64,000 bases of DNA, taken from Iris pallida (lineage: Eukaryota > Streptophyta > Magnoliopsida > Asparagales > Iridaceae). Positions 43,571 through 54,298 of the stretch are shown here, piece after piece. The notes under the pieces were generated by a model, which was not told the DNA's origin, made no database searches, and was given only the letters and a program-made list of their open reading frames with translations. Location of the stretch: the NCBI GenBank assembly GCA_029216955.1, contig JANAVB010016199.1, positions 12,641,714 through 12,705,713 of the forward strand. The letters run 5' to 3'. Position numbers and translations under genes: made by a program. The number at the start of each line of letters is the position of its first letter. The first letter of the stretch is position 1.

Positions 43571-43580
43571 TATTTATAGC
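43571..43580 (-). promoter_or_regulatory. TATA box of antisense gene A
   Basis: GCTATAAATA on minus, about 105-113 nt upstream of the ATG at 43467. No clear match was seen at the corresponding place in Tat B. Confidence 0.4.
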
Positions 43581-43712
43581 TTTGTAAGTGAAGCTAAACC
43601 GCGCAACTTGCGCTGAAGAACCGAGCTCGAGTTGACTGGCACAACCTAGACATAGTCGTTTCTAAATTTGAAGTATTTCAAAACTTTCAAGTCTTTTCAA
43701 GTTTCAAAAACT

Positions 43713-43725
43713 TTGAAGGGGGTCT
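43713..43725 (+). promoter_or_regulatory. Polypurine tract of Tat A
   Basis: TTGAAGGGGGTCT just before the 3' LTR. Tat B has the same tract (minus, about 61152-61164). It primes plus-strand DNA. Confidence 0.75.
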
Positions 43726-44512
43726 TATAGAGGCTAAAAATTAAGTTATGCTACTCACCCTATCAATAGGTTGCGCCATATCAGGTTGCGCCTATACCCG
43801 GTTGTGCCTACATCAAGTTGTGCTATATTAGGTTGTGCCCATCTCAGGTTACGCCAACCTTAGGTTGCACGAGAGCCAAGTGGCTCACTTCCTCGAGAAG
43901 CTGTAATGACATCATCATTTCCTGACAACTGATAGCACGTATATCAAAGAAAATCTGTTCAGATCCCGCGCAACACGACTTTCGAGAAAATTTGGACAGA
44001 TTTTATGACGGCTAGCAGTTTACGCAATGTGTCAGATTGCATGAGGTTGAACTCAGGCGCAAGTTGCTAGGTTACGTCCCCGTGCAACCTGATGAAGCTC
44101 GTGCAATACGATCGTCCAGAGCAGGGTGACATGGTGCGTAAGCCACTAACTTCGTAGAACGTGTCTACTACATCACTCACGACCATGCGCATCTTACTCA
44201 AATGATACAACGTGTCCACAGCAGTTGGTGCAAACGCTCACGCAAGTTGCTACATTATGCTCCGTACAACATGATGAAGATCGCCCAAGGTGATCGAACA
44301 GTATCCAGAGCAGGGTGATATGGCGCGCAAACCACTAACTTTGCAGAACGTGCCCACTACACTGCCCACAACCACGCGCATCTCAATCAAATGATGCCAC
44401 GCGTCCACAGTAGTTGGTGTAACCGATCGTGCAAGTGAACAGGAGGTGCGCAACCTGAAGTTCGCGCAACCTAGAATATCTGCTAAACAGTTATTTCAAG
44501 AACTCTATAAAT
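43726..44512 (+). repeat. 3' LTR of Tat A, first part
   Basis: 787 bp, collinear with 7665-8449 of the 5' LTR, cut at TATAAAT by the gag-only element. The last five bases, TAAAT (44508-44512), are the left target-site copy. Confidence 0.9.
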
Positions 44513-47500
44513 TGTTGCATCCACTTTTTTCATAGAAGGGTATTTTAGTCTTTTTAGCCATTTTGGCCTTTTGTGATTTTCTAGATATGTTGACTTATGT
44601 TGTGCTAGCAACTGGTTTAGCCTTAGAGGACATTGTATAGGAGCCTAACCATGCCTTAGAATTATTATTTCTATTTTTAGAATTTATTTTAGGCTTGAGT
44701 TTTTTTAAGGCTTTAATTGATTTTTTTAGCCTTTTTCATGCTAGCCTTTTAGCCTTTTTGACTTGGGCCAAATTTTTAATTAGGAATGAGTTGGCCCAAG
44801 TGAAACCCTAAGCCTAGAGACCTATTCCTGGCTGCCCAACAGCAGTACCCCCTCCCTCTTCCTTTTATTTGTGAGTTTTAGCCTGCACAAGTGAAACCCT
44901 AATAGATCCCCTTCTCCAAAACTCATTTTTCCTTCATCCGGAGTCCGTTTCTTCCCAAATGAACTCCGTTGCACTCGTCGAGGAGAGGAGGATCTGCTGG
45001 AGAATTTCTAATGAAGAGACGGAGGCTTTTGCTTGAGGAAAATCGGCTGACACGACAACCGAGGGGCTCCGTTTATTGAGTTTTTGACACTCAATAGGTA
45101 AATCCTATTCTACCATAGTAAATCTAGAATTTCTTTCATTTTTGCATCTATATAGGTGTCCTAGACTTGCCCACGAAGTTTGGTTGGATTTCGACTTCGT
45201 TTGATGGCGGTATCGGACACGTGTCGGTCCTTTATTGCACGTATTCGACGAAATGCCGCTTAGGATAGAAAGTTACTGTTTTTTGATTCTGTCTTCATGG
45301 ATGTTTAGAAAATATTATTTTGATAAAATTTCGTAAAGACGGATCGAAAATTGACACGATTTCGGTATCCGAACGGACACGGACACGCGTGCACGAGATC
45401 CCGTGCACGCCCTGCTGTCTGTGCGTCATAACTCGACGTACAGAGCTCCGTCTTGCATGAAATTTAACGAGCACATAGGGAAAACCTCTGCCCACTCACC
45501 CGTAAAATTTCACGATGGTTCGATGAGCGAGCGCGGAGTTATTTGTTGTGCGCTGTTCAGCCATTCTGTGCACCTGGCCGAAATTTGGGACTGAAACGCA
45601 CTTCGTACGCACATACGACTCGACGAAGACCCGTTCTAGGACCTGGGACACGTCGAACTATACCTAGACTACCCGAGGGGCCAACCCTGAGTCGTGGCGT
45701 GGCCCGACGAGCGAGCCACGGAGGCGAAACTGCGCGCACGAGGGCGCGCGCGCGTGCAGCAGGCCGCACGCAGGTACGGGGCTGCGTGCATCGCCTCGAC
45801 ACAATGTGTCGCTGTGTTTCCATATCCTGGACCTACCCCAGGACCCCCTCCAGCTACGTGCACGAGCACGGGGCTTTTCGTTGTGTGTGCGGCGCTCAAT
45901 CGAGCGAGAACTTACGCACAAGCACGCGTTGTCACGCGGTATCGGGAATTTTCGATACGCGTTCTGTGGATACGACACGAACACGATTTCGAACCCAAGA
46001 GTATACGAGCACATCACGTGGGTCGAAACCAACGTGTATGCCGAGTTTCGCAGGTTCATTTGGTGTATATCTCATTTTGGGTCGTTGTGTGAAAAATGGG
46101 TTTTTCTTTAAATTCGATTTTGAGTTTGAGTATGATATTTTGATTTCCAGTAAATTAGCTTATAAAATCTGAGTTTTTGGTACGTATATGAGGTTTTGGA
46201 TTTGTGAGAACCAACTTTTGGATTTGTTTCATAATTTTCTATCATTTATGAGTATATGAGTTTTCTTTGTAGCTATGTATATATATATTTAACTATATGC
46301 ATTAGAAAACCCCGTTGAAACCCATTTCTAATGTATATATGTTAAGAATGGGTCGAGGGGGATTTAATTCCAGATTTGGATTCACTAAAACTATTTCCAA
46401 ACCTTTGGTTATTCATCCTTTTGAGCATTGATATATATATATATATATATATAGTTTCCTATTTGTTTATATGTATATAATAGTATATTAAATTGAGGTA
46501 TACCATGGTTATGTTTGGATGTTTTTAATCTCAGAATTTACTCACTTCAGTAAGCTCTAGGACACACACACACACAATCATTTGTTAGAATTAGGGTTTG
46601 GTTGTATTGTAAATACACGTGTGTATATATACCTATGTGTGCATAGTTTGTATGCTCGAGAACCCTCTTAGAATAGATCGTAGTTGTGTATATAACTATA
46701 GGAGTCCTAGGACAGATTTGGATTGTCATTTTGAGCCTAGTTTAGTTGAATTGGCCGACAAGTTGACCAAATTGACAAAAGTCAACTTTGGGTCAAACTT
46801 GATCCAATTCAACTCAAACGAACTCCAAATGACCTAGAATTTTATGTATGACCTAGAAATTAGTAAATGGACTAGTTGACCAATGTTAGACCAGGTTTGA
46901 CAAGCATTGACCAGGTTTGACCAGAGTTGACCAAGGGTTGACTTTGACCAAAAGGGACCTAGAAGCATGTAGTCTTGCATTGTAGCTGTTTTCTTCGATA
47001 TTTTAGAATTGGTTGTGACATGTGTATACTTAAAATAGGTTTATATCACTCCAGTTCAGTTATACATCCTCATCAACAGCTCGAATTGTCAGGCGAGTAT
47101 ATTCTCTGATAGTTCTTTCATTTACTTGTCAAATTCTATATTTCAGTTGTAGTCAGTTCTATTTGATTCTCGGTTACAAACACGAATTGATATTTTATGG
47201 AATTCATGTATACGACACACATACCTTACTTGTCTAGCCTCTATTACAAGAACTATTGCAAGAATCACCTACAAGCACCTTCATGTTCTGGCTAGATTTA
47301 TTCTCGATTTACATGTCGTGTTATGGATTCACTCATATTTATCGGGCGGAAAAATACTTGAGTAAACATGTAAACATTCCTAAATACTCGAACCACCTCC
47401 CTGTGAATTATACAAGAACGATAGCCTTCCCACACTTGGCCAGTGTATGATGTGCCGGATTATCCCTAGCCGTTTACATGTCGATCTCAGTATTTTAAAA

Positions 47501-48251
47501 TACACTGTGAGTAGTGTCTAGAATCTTTACTAGAATCATCACAAGAACCATTACAAGAATCACCCTACTTAGATCATTAAATGGAATCACATTGGACATA
47601 TATTGTACCACTGGACTTATATCACATTATTCTAGTTCATCTAGCTTTATTTACAGTCTTCATTGACATAATATTCTGTTTCACAGCTTTTACTTTCCTT
47701 GTTCTTTTACTATAGTTTTACATCTTAAACTGTCTCAAATTCCTATGCTTCATCAATAAAATTGTCTATAATTGTTTTATGGTTTTCGTCATTTACTTGG
47801 ATTTACTTGAAGAGATGTATTCGTTCCTGTCCTGACTGGACCTGTTGAAATATTACAGATGTTAGCCTTGAGGATGTTTGCCCTACTCACTATGGATCTG
47901 GAGAGGGATTAGCTACCTTTGGCCCCGACTCTCAGGAGTGATCGGGAGACTAGTTTAGTAGACTATTTTAGATTTTTTTTTACTGGAACTTGAGTTGTAA
48001 TAATGTATGAGTTGTCTTATTTTGAGTTGTTTTGAGTTATTATCTTTTAGTAGTTTTTATTATTTTCTTTTAGTTATAGAATTCTGTGATATCCTATCGT
48101 GCTTAGACTGTGATTGAGTTATATTATTTTGTTATATAATTGCGTGAGATGGTTCAGATAGTGACCTAGAACAGCGTTCTACCGTCGATTCTGCGGCGTA
48201 GGCTGGGCGTGGTTACGCACTTGTACCCTTACACTGGTGCGGCTCGTGACA
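44513..48251 (+). repeat. 5' LTR of the gag-only element
   Basis: TGTTGCATCCAC ... GTGCGGCTCGTGACA. It contains an A+T-rich U3, a GC-rich stretch at about 45690-45910 (frames to 209 codons without motifs), a (TA)n run at 46429-46453, a (CA)n run near 46563-46577 and a cluster of TTGACC words at 46746-46945. The end is of the same type as the 4.2-kb LTR at the window's left. Confidence 0.92.
46746..46945. promoter_or_regulatory. Cluster of W-box-like TTGAC words
   Basis: About ten TTGACC/TTGACT/TTGACA words on + and some GTCAA on minus within 200 bp. TTGAC(C/T) is the core of the W-box bound by WRKY factors. The cluster is repeated in the 3' LTR at about 52450-52640. Function is inferred. Confidence 0.5.
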
Positions 48252-48522
48252 CGTTTTTAGTAGAGGCCCATGTAGGTCAGATTCGCATTATTGCGATATC
48301 GTGGTAGTACGGCGACTTAGTTGTACTGCTACAAGCCTGCGATAGGAACTAAGAAATAGGCATTAGCGGAGAGGTACTCAATCACAGTTAGGAAAAATTC
48401 TAATCTAATTCGTGCCATCTACACATTCTTGCTGATAATTGCCTTCTTTTGAAATAACTGTCCTCCTTTGATTATATCGCTTCCTTCTCAGTAATTGATT
48501 CTTTGTTTGATCTGTCTTCAGG
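48252..48522 (+). promoter_or_regulatory. Leader of the gag-only element
   Basis: It starts CGTTTTTAGTAGAGGCCC then ATGTAGGTC, matching the block after the Tekay 5' LTR (21023-21046). No iMet-type primer site is seen. No other feature before the gag ATG at 48523. Confidence 0.5.
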
Positions 48523-49860
48523 ATGGTGGAGACACGATCACAGCGCTCTGGTCTTAGGGATACCACTGAGAGGTATGCTACTTCTCGTCTGACTCAGCAG
48601 GCCCCAGGGACCGCAATGCCTCTTATTCCAGCTCAGGTGGGCCCGTCTGTAACTTTTGGGGGTGCTCCTCCACCAGCTCTGAGGACTACCCCAGGAGTTC
48701 AGGGGATGCTACCACCACCGTCCGAGGGGACAGTTGATGTGGTACAGTATTTTGCTTTCATGTAGCAGATGATAGAGATGCAGCAACGCCAGAAAGAGGA
48801 CATGAGGCAGGGCATTGACAATGTCCATCAACTAGCCATGATAGCAGTAGAGAAGGTGACTGCCCAGACGCAGGGAGGGCAGGTTCAGCCATACCAGTCG
48901 AAGATACCGGGCATTCAGAAATTCCAGAAGATGCGTCCGCGAGACTTCAAGGGTACGGAGGGTATCCTTTATGCGGACGACTGGATCGAGCACATAGAGG
49001 AGATCTTTCGCCTTGCAGAGATACTAGCCTGGCTCCAGATAAAGGCAGCGGGCAGCCAGATGCAGGACCTTACCCGTACATGGTACCAGACGGACCCCAG
49101 GATTGGTACAGAGGGGCAGACTTGGGAGGCTTTCAAGAAGCTTTTTAAGGAAAAGTTCTTCCCCGATACTGCACTTGGTACTTTGGAGACGCAGTTCAAG
49201 AACTTGGTTCAAGGGAACCTGACAGTAGAAGAGTACGCTGGAGAGTTCTGCCACCTGGGCAGATTTGTGGAGGGCCTTAGCGAGACAGCAAAGGCTAGGA
49301 GGTTCAGGAAGGGCTTGGTTAAGGAAGTCAAGTCCTTGACCAAGAGCAATAGAAATGCTACTTTTGAGGAGATTCTGTTGGAAGCTATGACAAGAGAGAA
49401 TGACTTGGAGCTCAAGTCCAAGAGGAGTCGAGATGATTCAGGAGGGGCCAATGGGAGTGGAAAGCATCCCTGCATGCAAAAGATAGTGCACCTGCCTCAG
49501 CAGATGCAGGCACCAGCTCGGGTTCAGCAGGGACAGTATCAGCCTCAAGGTCAGGATCAGAGGATGCAGAGTTGTGCCTACTGCAAGAAGCCGGGACACA
49601 TTTGGAAGTCTTGTAGGAGGAGGCTGAAAGTTTGCCTATTTTATGGATCCGACGCTCACCAGATAAAGGATTGTCCCTCGGCACCCCTACTTGGTGGAGC
49701 ACAGGGTCAGAGAGAGGGAACTAGGCCACCTGTAGCACAACACCATACCCAACACAAGAGGGGTAGAGTTTTTGCACTGAGGGTCGAGGAGACCGATGGT
49801 GCAGGTGATGGATTAGCAGGTCAGTCTTTCCTATCCTTCTTCCCCTTTCTTGTTGTGTAA
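48523..49860 (+). pseudogene. gag: gag of the gag-only element (one in-frame stop)
   Basis: ATG at 48523, one TAG at 48763-48765 (Phe-Met-stop-Gln-Met, probably CAG to TAG), then open for 363 codons to 49860. The Gag domain shows Phe-Lys-Gly-Thr-Glu-Gly near 48947, Ala-Asp-Asp-Trp-Ile near 48975, Thr-Arg-Thr-Trp-Tyr near 49070 and Tyr-Ala-Gly-Glu-Phe near 49236. Two zinc knuckles lie at about 49574-49615 (Cys-Ala-Tyr-Cys ... Cys, intact) and 49634-49675 (Cys-Leu-Phe-Tyr: second Cys changed to Tyr). After Gly-Arg-Val-Phe-Ala-Leu, where related elements pass into protease, the frame ends in a hydrophobic tail. The protein would package the element's RNA. Confidence 0.88.
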
Positions 49861-50062
49861 TTTTATTATTACCTGTCAGGATAATCTTGTGATGTGCTAG
49901 ATAGTATAGTAACCCTGTTCGAGACTGTGAATTACGACTAGTAGAACCATATTTTGCATGTTTTTGATATAATTTTCTTGACCTTGATTGTCGGGGGTTT
50001 AACCTAGAAGAAGTGCAACCATCTTAAATTTTGAGGACAAAATTATTTTAAGGGGGTATACT
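49861..50062 (+). promoter_or_regulatory. 3' untranslated stretch and polypurine tract
   Basis: 200 bp without coding, ending TTTTGAGGACAAAATT and then TTTTAAGGGGGTATACT directly before the 3' LTR. The GAGGACAAAATT block is the Tekay-type motif. Confidence 0.75.
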
Positions 50063-53000
50063 TGTAGCATCCACTTTTTCATAGAAGGGTATTTTAGTCT
50101 TTTTAGCCATTTTGGCCTTCTGTGATTTTCTAGATATATTGACTTGTGTTGTGCTAGCAACTGGTTTAGCCTTAAAGGACATTGTATAGGAGCCTAACCA
50201 TGCCTTAGAATTATTATTTTTATTCTTAGAATTTATTTTAGGCTTGAGTTTATTTTTTTTAAGGCTTTAATTGATTTTTTTTAGCCTTTTTCATGCTAGC
50301 CTTTTAGCCTTTTTGACTTGGGCCTAATTTTTAATTAGGAATGAGTTGGCCCAAGTGAAACCCTAACCCTAGAGACCTATTCCTGGCTGCCCAACAGCAG
50401 TACCCCCTTCCTCTTCCTTTCATTTGTGAGTTTTAGCCTCCGCAAGTGAAACCCTAATAGATCCCCTTCTCCAAAACTCATTTTTTCTTCAGCCGGAGTC
50501 CGTTTCTTCCCAAAAGAACTCTGTTGAACTCGTCGAGGAGAGAAGGATCTGCTGGAGCATTTCTAACGAGGAGGCAGAGGCTTTTGCTTCAGAGAAATCG
50601 GCCGACACGACAACCGAGGGGCTCCGTTTATTGAGTTTTTGACACTCAATAGGTAAACCCTATTCTACCATAGTAAATCTAGAATTTCTTTCATTTTTGC
50701 ATCTATATTGGTGCCCTAGACTTGCCCACGAAGTTTGGTTGGATTTCGACTTCGTTTGATGGCGGTATCGGACACATGTCGGTCCTTTACGGCACGTGTT
50801 CGACGAAATGCCGCTTAGGATAGAAAGTTGCTATTTTTTGATTCTGTCTTCATGGATGTTTAGATAATATTATTTTGATAAACTTTTGTAAAGACGGATC
50901 AAAAATTGACACAATTTTGGCATCCGAACGGACACTGACACGCGTGCACGAGATTCCGTGCACGGTCCCGTGCATGCCCTGCTGTCTGTGCATCATAACT
51001 CGACGCACAGAGCTCCATCTTACGTGAAAATTTACGAACACGTAGGGGTAACCTCTGCCCACTCGCCTGTAAAATTTCACGATGTTTAGTTGAGCGAGCG
51101 TGGAGTTATTCGTCGTGCACTATTCAGCCATTCTATGCACCCGGCTAAAATTCGGGACTGAAATGCCCTTCGTACGCGCACACAACGCGACGAGGACCCA
51201 TTCCAGGACCTGGGACACGTCGACCTATACCTAGACTACCCAAGGGGCCAACCCTGAGTCATGGCGTGGCCCGATGAGCGAGCCACGTAGGCGGAACCAC
51301 GCGCACGAGGGCGCGCGCACGTGCAGCAGGCCGTGCACAGGTGCGGGGCTGCGTGCGTCGCCTCGGCATGATGTTTCGCTGTGTTTCCGTGTCCTAGACC
51401 TACCCCAGGACCCCCCAGCTACGTGCACGAGCACGGGGCTTTTCGTTGTGTGTGCGGCGCTCAATCGAGCGAGAACGCACGCACAAGCACGCGTTGTCAC
51501 GCGGTATCGGAAATTTCTGATACGCGTTCTGTGGACACGACACGGACATGATTTCGAACCCAAGAGTATACGAGCGCATCACGTGGGTCGACCAACGTGT
51601 ATGCCGAGTTTCGTGGGTTCATTTGGTGTATATCTCATTTTGGGTCGTTGTGTGAAAAATAGGTTTTTCTTTAAATTCGATTTTGAGTTTAAGTATGATA
51701 TTTTGATTTCCAGTAAATTAGCTTATAAAATCTGAGTTTTTGGTACGTATATGAGGTTTTGGATTTGTGGGAACCAACTTTGGATTTGTTTCATAATTTT
51801 CTATTATTTATGAGTATATGAGTTTTCTTTGTAGCTATGTATATATATATTAACTATATGCATTAGAAAACCCCGTTGAAACCTATTGCTAATGTATATA
51901 TGTTGAGAATGGGTCGAGGGGGATTTAATTCCAGATTTGGATTCACTAAAACTATTTCAAAACCTTTGGCTATTCTTCCTTTTGAGCATTGATATATAAT
52001 ATATATATATATATATATATAATATATATAAATATATAAATAAATATATATATTATATTTATATTTAAAATAATATATATATAATATATATATATATTAT
52101 TATATAATATATATATATAAATATATATATAATATATATATAGATAGTTTCCTATTGTTTATATGTATATAATAGTATATTAAATTGAGGTATACCATGG
52201 TTATGTTTGGATGTTTTTAATCTCAGAATTTACTCACTTCTATAAGCTCCAGGACACACACACACAATCATTTGTTGGAATTAGGGTTTGGTTTGTATTG
52301 TAAATACACATGTGTGTATATATACCTATAGTGCATAGTTTGTATGCTTGAGAACCCTCTTAGAATAGATCGTAGTTGTGTATATAACTATAGGAGTCCT
52401 AGGACAGATTTGGATTGTCATTTTGAGCCTAGTTTAGTCGAATTGGCCGACAAGTTGACCAAATTGACAAAAGTCAACTTTGGGTCAAACTTGATCCAAT
52501 TCAACTCAAACGAACTCCAAATGACCTAGAATTTTGTGTATGACCTAGAAATTAGTAAATGGACTAGTTGACCAATGTTTGACCAGGTTTGACCAGCGTT
52601 GACCAGGTTTGACTAGAGTTGACCAAGGGTTGACTTTGACCAAAAGGGACCTAGAAGCATGTAGTCTTGCATTGTAGCTATTTCCTTCGATATTTTAGAT
52701 TTGGTTGTGACATGTGTATACTTAAAATAGGTTTATATCACTCCAGTTCAGTTATACATCCTTATCAGCAGCTCGAATTGTCAGGCGAGTACATTCTCTG
52801 ATAGTTCTTTCATTTACTTGTCAAATTCTATATTTTAGTTGTAGTCAGTTCTATTTGATTCTCGGTTACAAACATGAATTGATATTTTATGGAATTCATG
52901 TATACGACAGACATACCTTACTTGTCTAGCCTCTATTACAAGAACTATTACAAGAATCACCTACAAGCACCTTCATGTTCTGGCTAGATTTATTCTCGAT

Positions 53001-53939
53001 TTACATGTCGTGTTATGGATTCACTTATATTTGTCGGGCGGAAAAATACTTGAGTAAACATGTAAACATTCCTAAATACTCGAACCACCTCCCTGTGAAT
53101 TATACAAGAATGATAGCCATCCCACACTTGGCCAGTGTGTGATGTGCCGGATTACCCCTAGCCGTTTACATGTCGATCTCAGTATTTTAAAACACACTGT
53201 GAGTAGTGTCTAGAATCTTTACTAGAATCATCACAAGAACCATTACAAGAATCACCCTACTTGGATTATTGAATGGAATCACACTGGACATACATTGTAC
53301 TACTGGACTTATATCACATTATTCTAGTTCAGCTAGCTTTATTTACAGTCTTCATTGACATGATATTCTGTTTCACAGCTTTTACTTTCTTTGTTCTTTT
53401 ACTATAGTTTTACATCTTAAACTGTCTCGAATTCCTATGCTTCATCAATAAAATTGTCTATAATTATTTATGGTTTTCGTCATTTACTTGGATTTACTTG
53501 AAGAGATGTATTCATTCCTGTCCTGACTGGACCTGTTAAAATATTACAGATGTTAGCCCTAAGGATGTTTGCCCTACTCACTATGGATCTGGAGAGGGAT
53601 TAGCTACCTTTGGTCCCGACTCTCAGGAGTGATCGGGAGACTAGTTTAGTAGACTGTTTTAGATTTCTTTACTGGAACTTGAGTTGTAATAATGTATGAG
53701 TTATCTTATTTTGAGTTGTTTTGAGTTATTATCTTTTAGTAGTTTTTATTGTTTTTTTTAGTTATAGAATTCTGTGATATCCTATCGTGCTTAGACTGTG
53801 ATTGAGTTATATTATTTGTTATATAATTGCGTGAGATGGTTCAGATAGTGACCTAGAACTGTGTTCTACCACCGATTCTGTGGCGTAGGCTGGGCGTTGT
53901 TACGCACTTGTACCCTTACACTGGGTACGGGTCGTGACA
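50063..53939 (+). repeat. 3' LTR of the gag-only element
   Basis: TGTAGCATCCAC ... GGGTACGGGTCGTGACA. Collinear with the 5' LTR; the 138-bp length excess is mostly the AT microsatellite at 51994-52145. Confidence 0.92.
51994..52145. repeat. Expanded AT microsatellite
   Basis: About 150 bp of AT/TA repeats with interspersed AAT and TAAA. The matching place in the 5' LTR (46429-46453) has about 25 bp. Since LTRs are identical at insertion, the difference arose afterwards. Confidence 0.85.
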
Positions 53940-53944
53940 TAAAT

Positions 53945-54167
53945 AGAGTTTCAAATCAGTCTCAAAGCATCACGAATGATCATAATCTCCTACTAAAGTG
54001 CTGTTGCATTCTTCAGAGGCTCGTGTCTTCGATATCACATCATCCAAGGGATAAGTGATCGTCTTCTGATCAGATTCCTATAGTTGTACTTTTCCAGAAA
54101 TCAATTATACTTTTTTTGTAATCTCTCTCAGTTTGTAGAAATCAAAACCTTTTTGTTTTTTCAAACA
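53945..54167 (+). repeat. 3' LTR of Tat A, second part
   Basis: Begins AGAGTTTCAAATCAG, continuing the TATA box cut at 44512, and ends TCAAACA. It corresponds to 8451-8670 of the 5' LTR. Confidence 0.9.
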
Positions 54168-54298
54168 CTAACAAATAAGAAATGTTGAAAATAAACAACT
54201 GAAAATAAGAAAATGTACATCACAGAGTAAGGTGGCAAGGTATCTTGCCTGGTGGTACGAAGGTGCAAATCCAAGAATCACAATGACAGCAAAAGAAA
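54168..54298. other. Flank between Tat A and the minus-strand Tekay element
   Basis: 131 bp of AT-rich sequence starting with CTAAC, the probable right target-site copy of Tat A. No gene seen. The lower border depends on the uncertain LTR end at 54299. Confidence 0.4.

Larger units (their letters stand above)
44513..53939 (+). mobile_element. Gag-only LTR retrotransposon (TR-GAG type)
   Basis: LTRs 44513-48251 (3739 bp) and 50063-53939 (3877 bp), interior only 1811 bp, perfect TSD TAAAT (44508-44512, 53940-53944). The interior holds a gag with two knuckles and nothing else: no protease, RT, RNase H or integrase. Elements with long LTRs and a lone gag have been named TR-GAG. It needs enzymes from an autonomous relative. 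LTRs are near-identical except for an AT microsatellite, so it is a fairly young insertion. Together the LTRs make up over 80% of the element. Confidence 0.93.
7665..54167 (+). mobile_element. Tat A: Tat/Ogre-type Ty3/gypsy element with three nested insertions
   Basis: A complete element from 5' LTR (7665-8670) to a split 3' LTR (43726-44512 plus 53945-54167). Order: LTR, tRNA-Arg-type primer site, ORF1/gag, protease, RT, RNase H, second RNase H, integrase, antisense genes, polypurine tract, LTR. A second (archaeal-type) RNase H between RNase H and integrase is diagnostic of the plant Tat/Ogre lineage. The Tekay element (18181-41119), carrying the three-LTR element, and the gag-only element (44513-53939) are nested in it. 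Flanking pentamers CTTAC and CTAAC differ at one base. All its polyprotein segments carry stops or frameshifts, so this copy is dead. Confidence 0.88.

Noticed and set aside
45543..46172. 209-codon frame in the GC-rich part of the gag-only LTR
   Set aside because: Several overlapping frames on both strands are open here because of GC-rich, stop-poor sequence; the copy in the 3' LTR is frame-disrupted.
48523..49860. Functional gag with a programmed read-through at 48763
   Set aside because: The TAG is explained more simply by CAG to TAG; no read-through context was identified and no pol follows.
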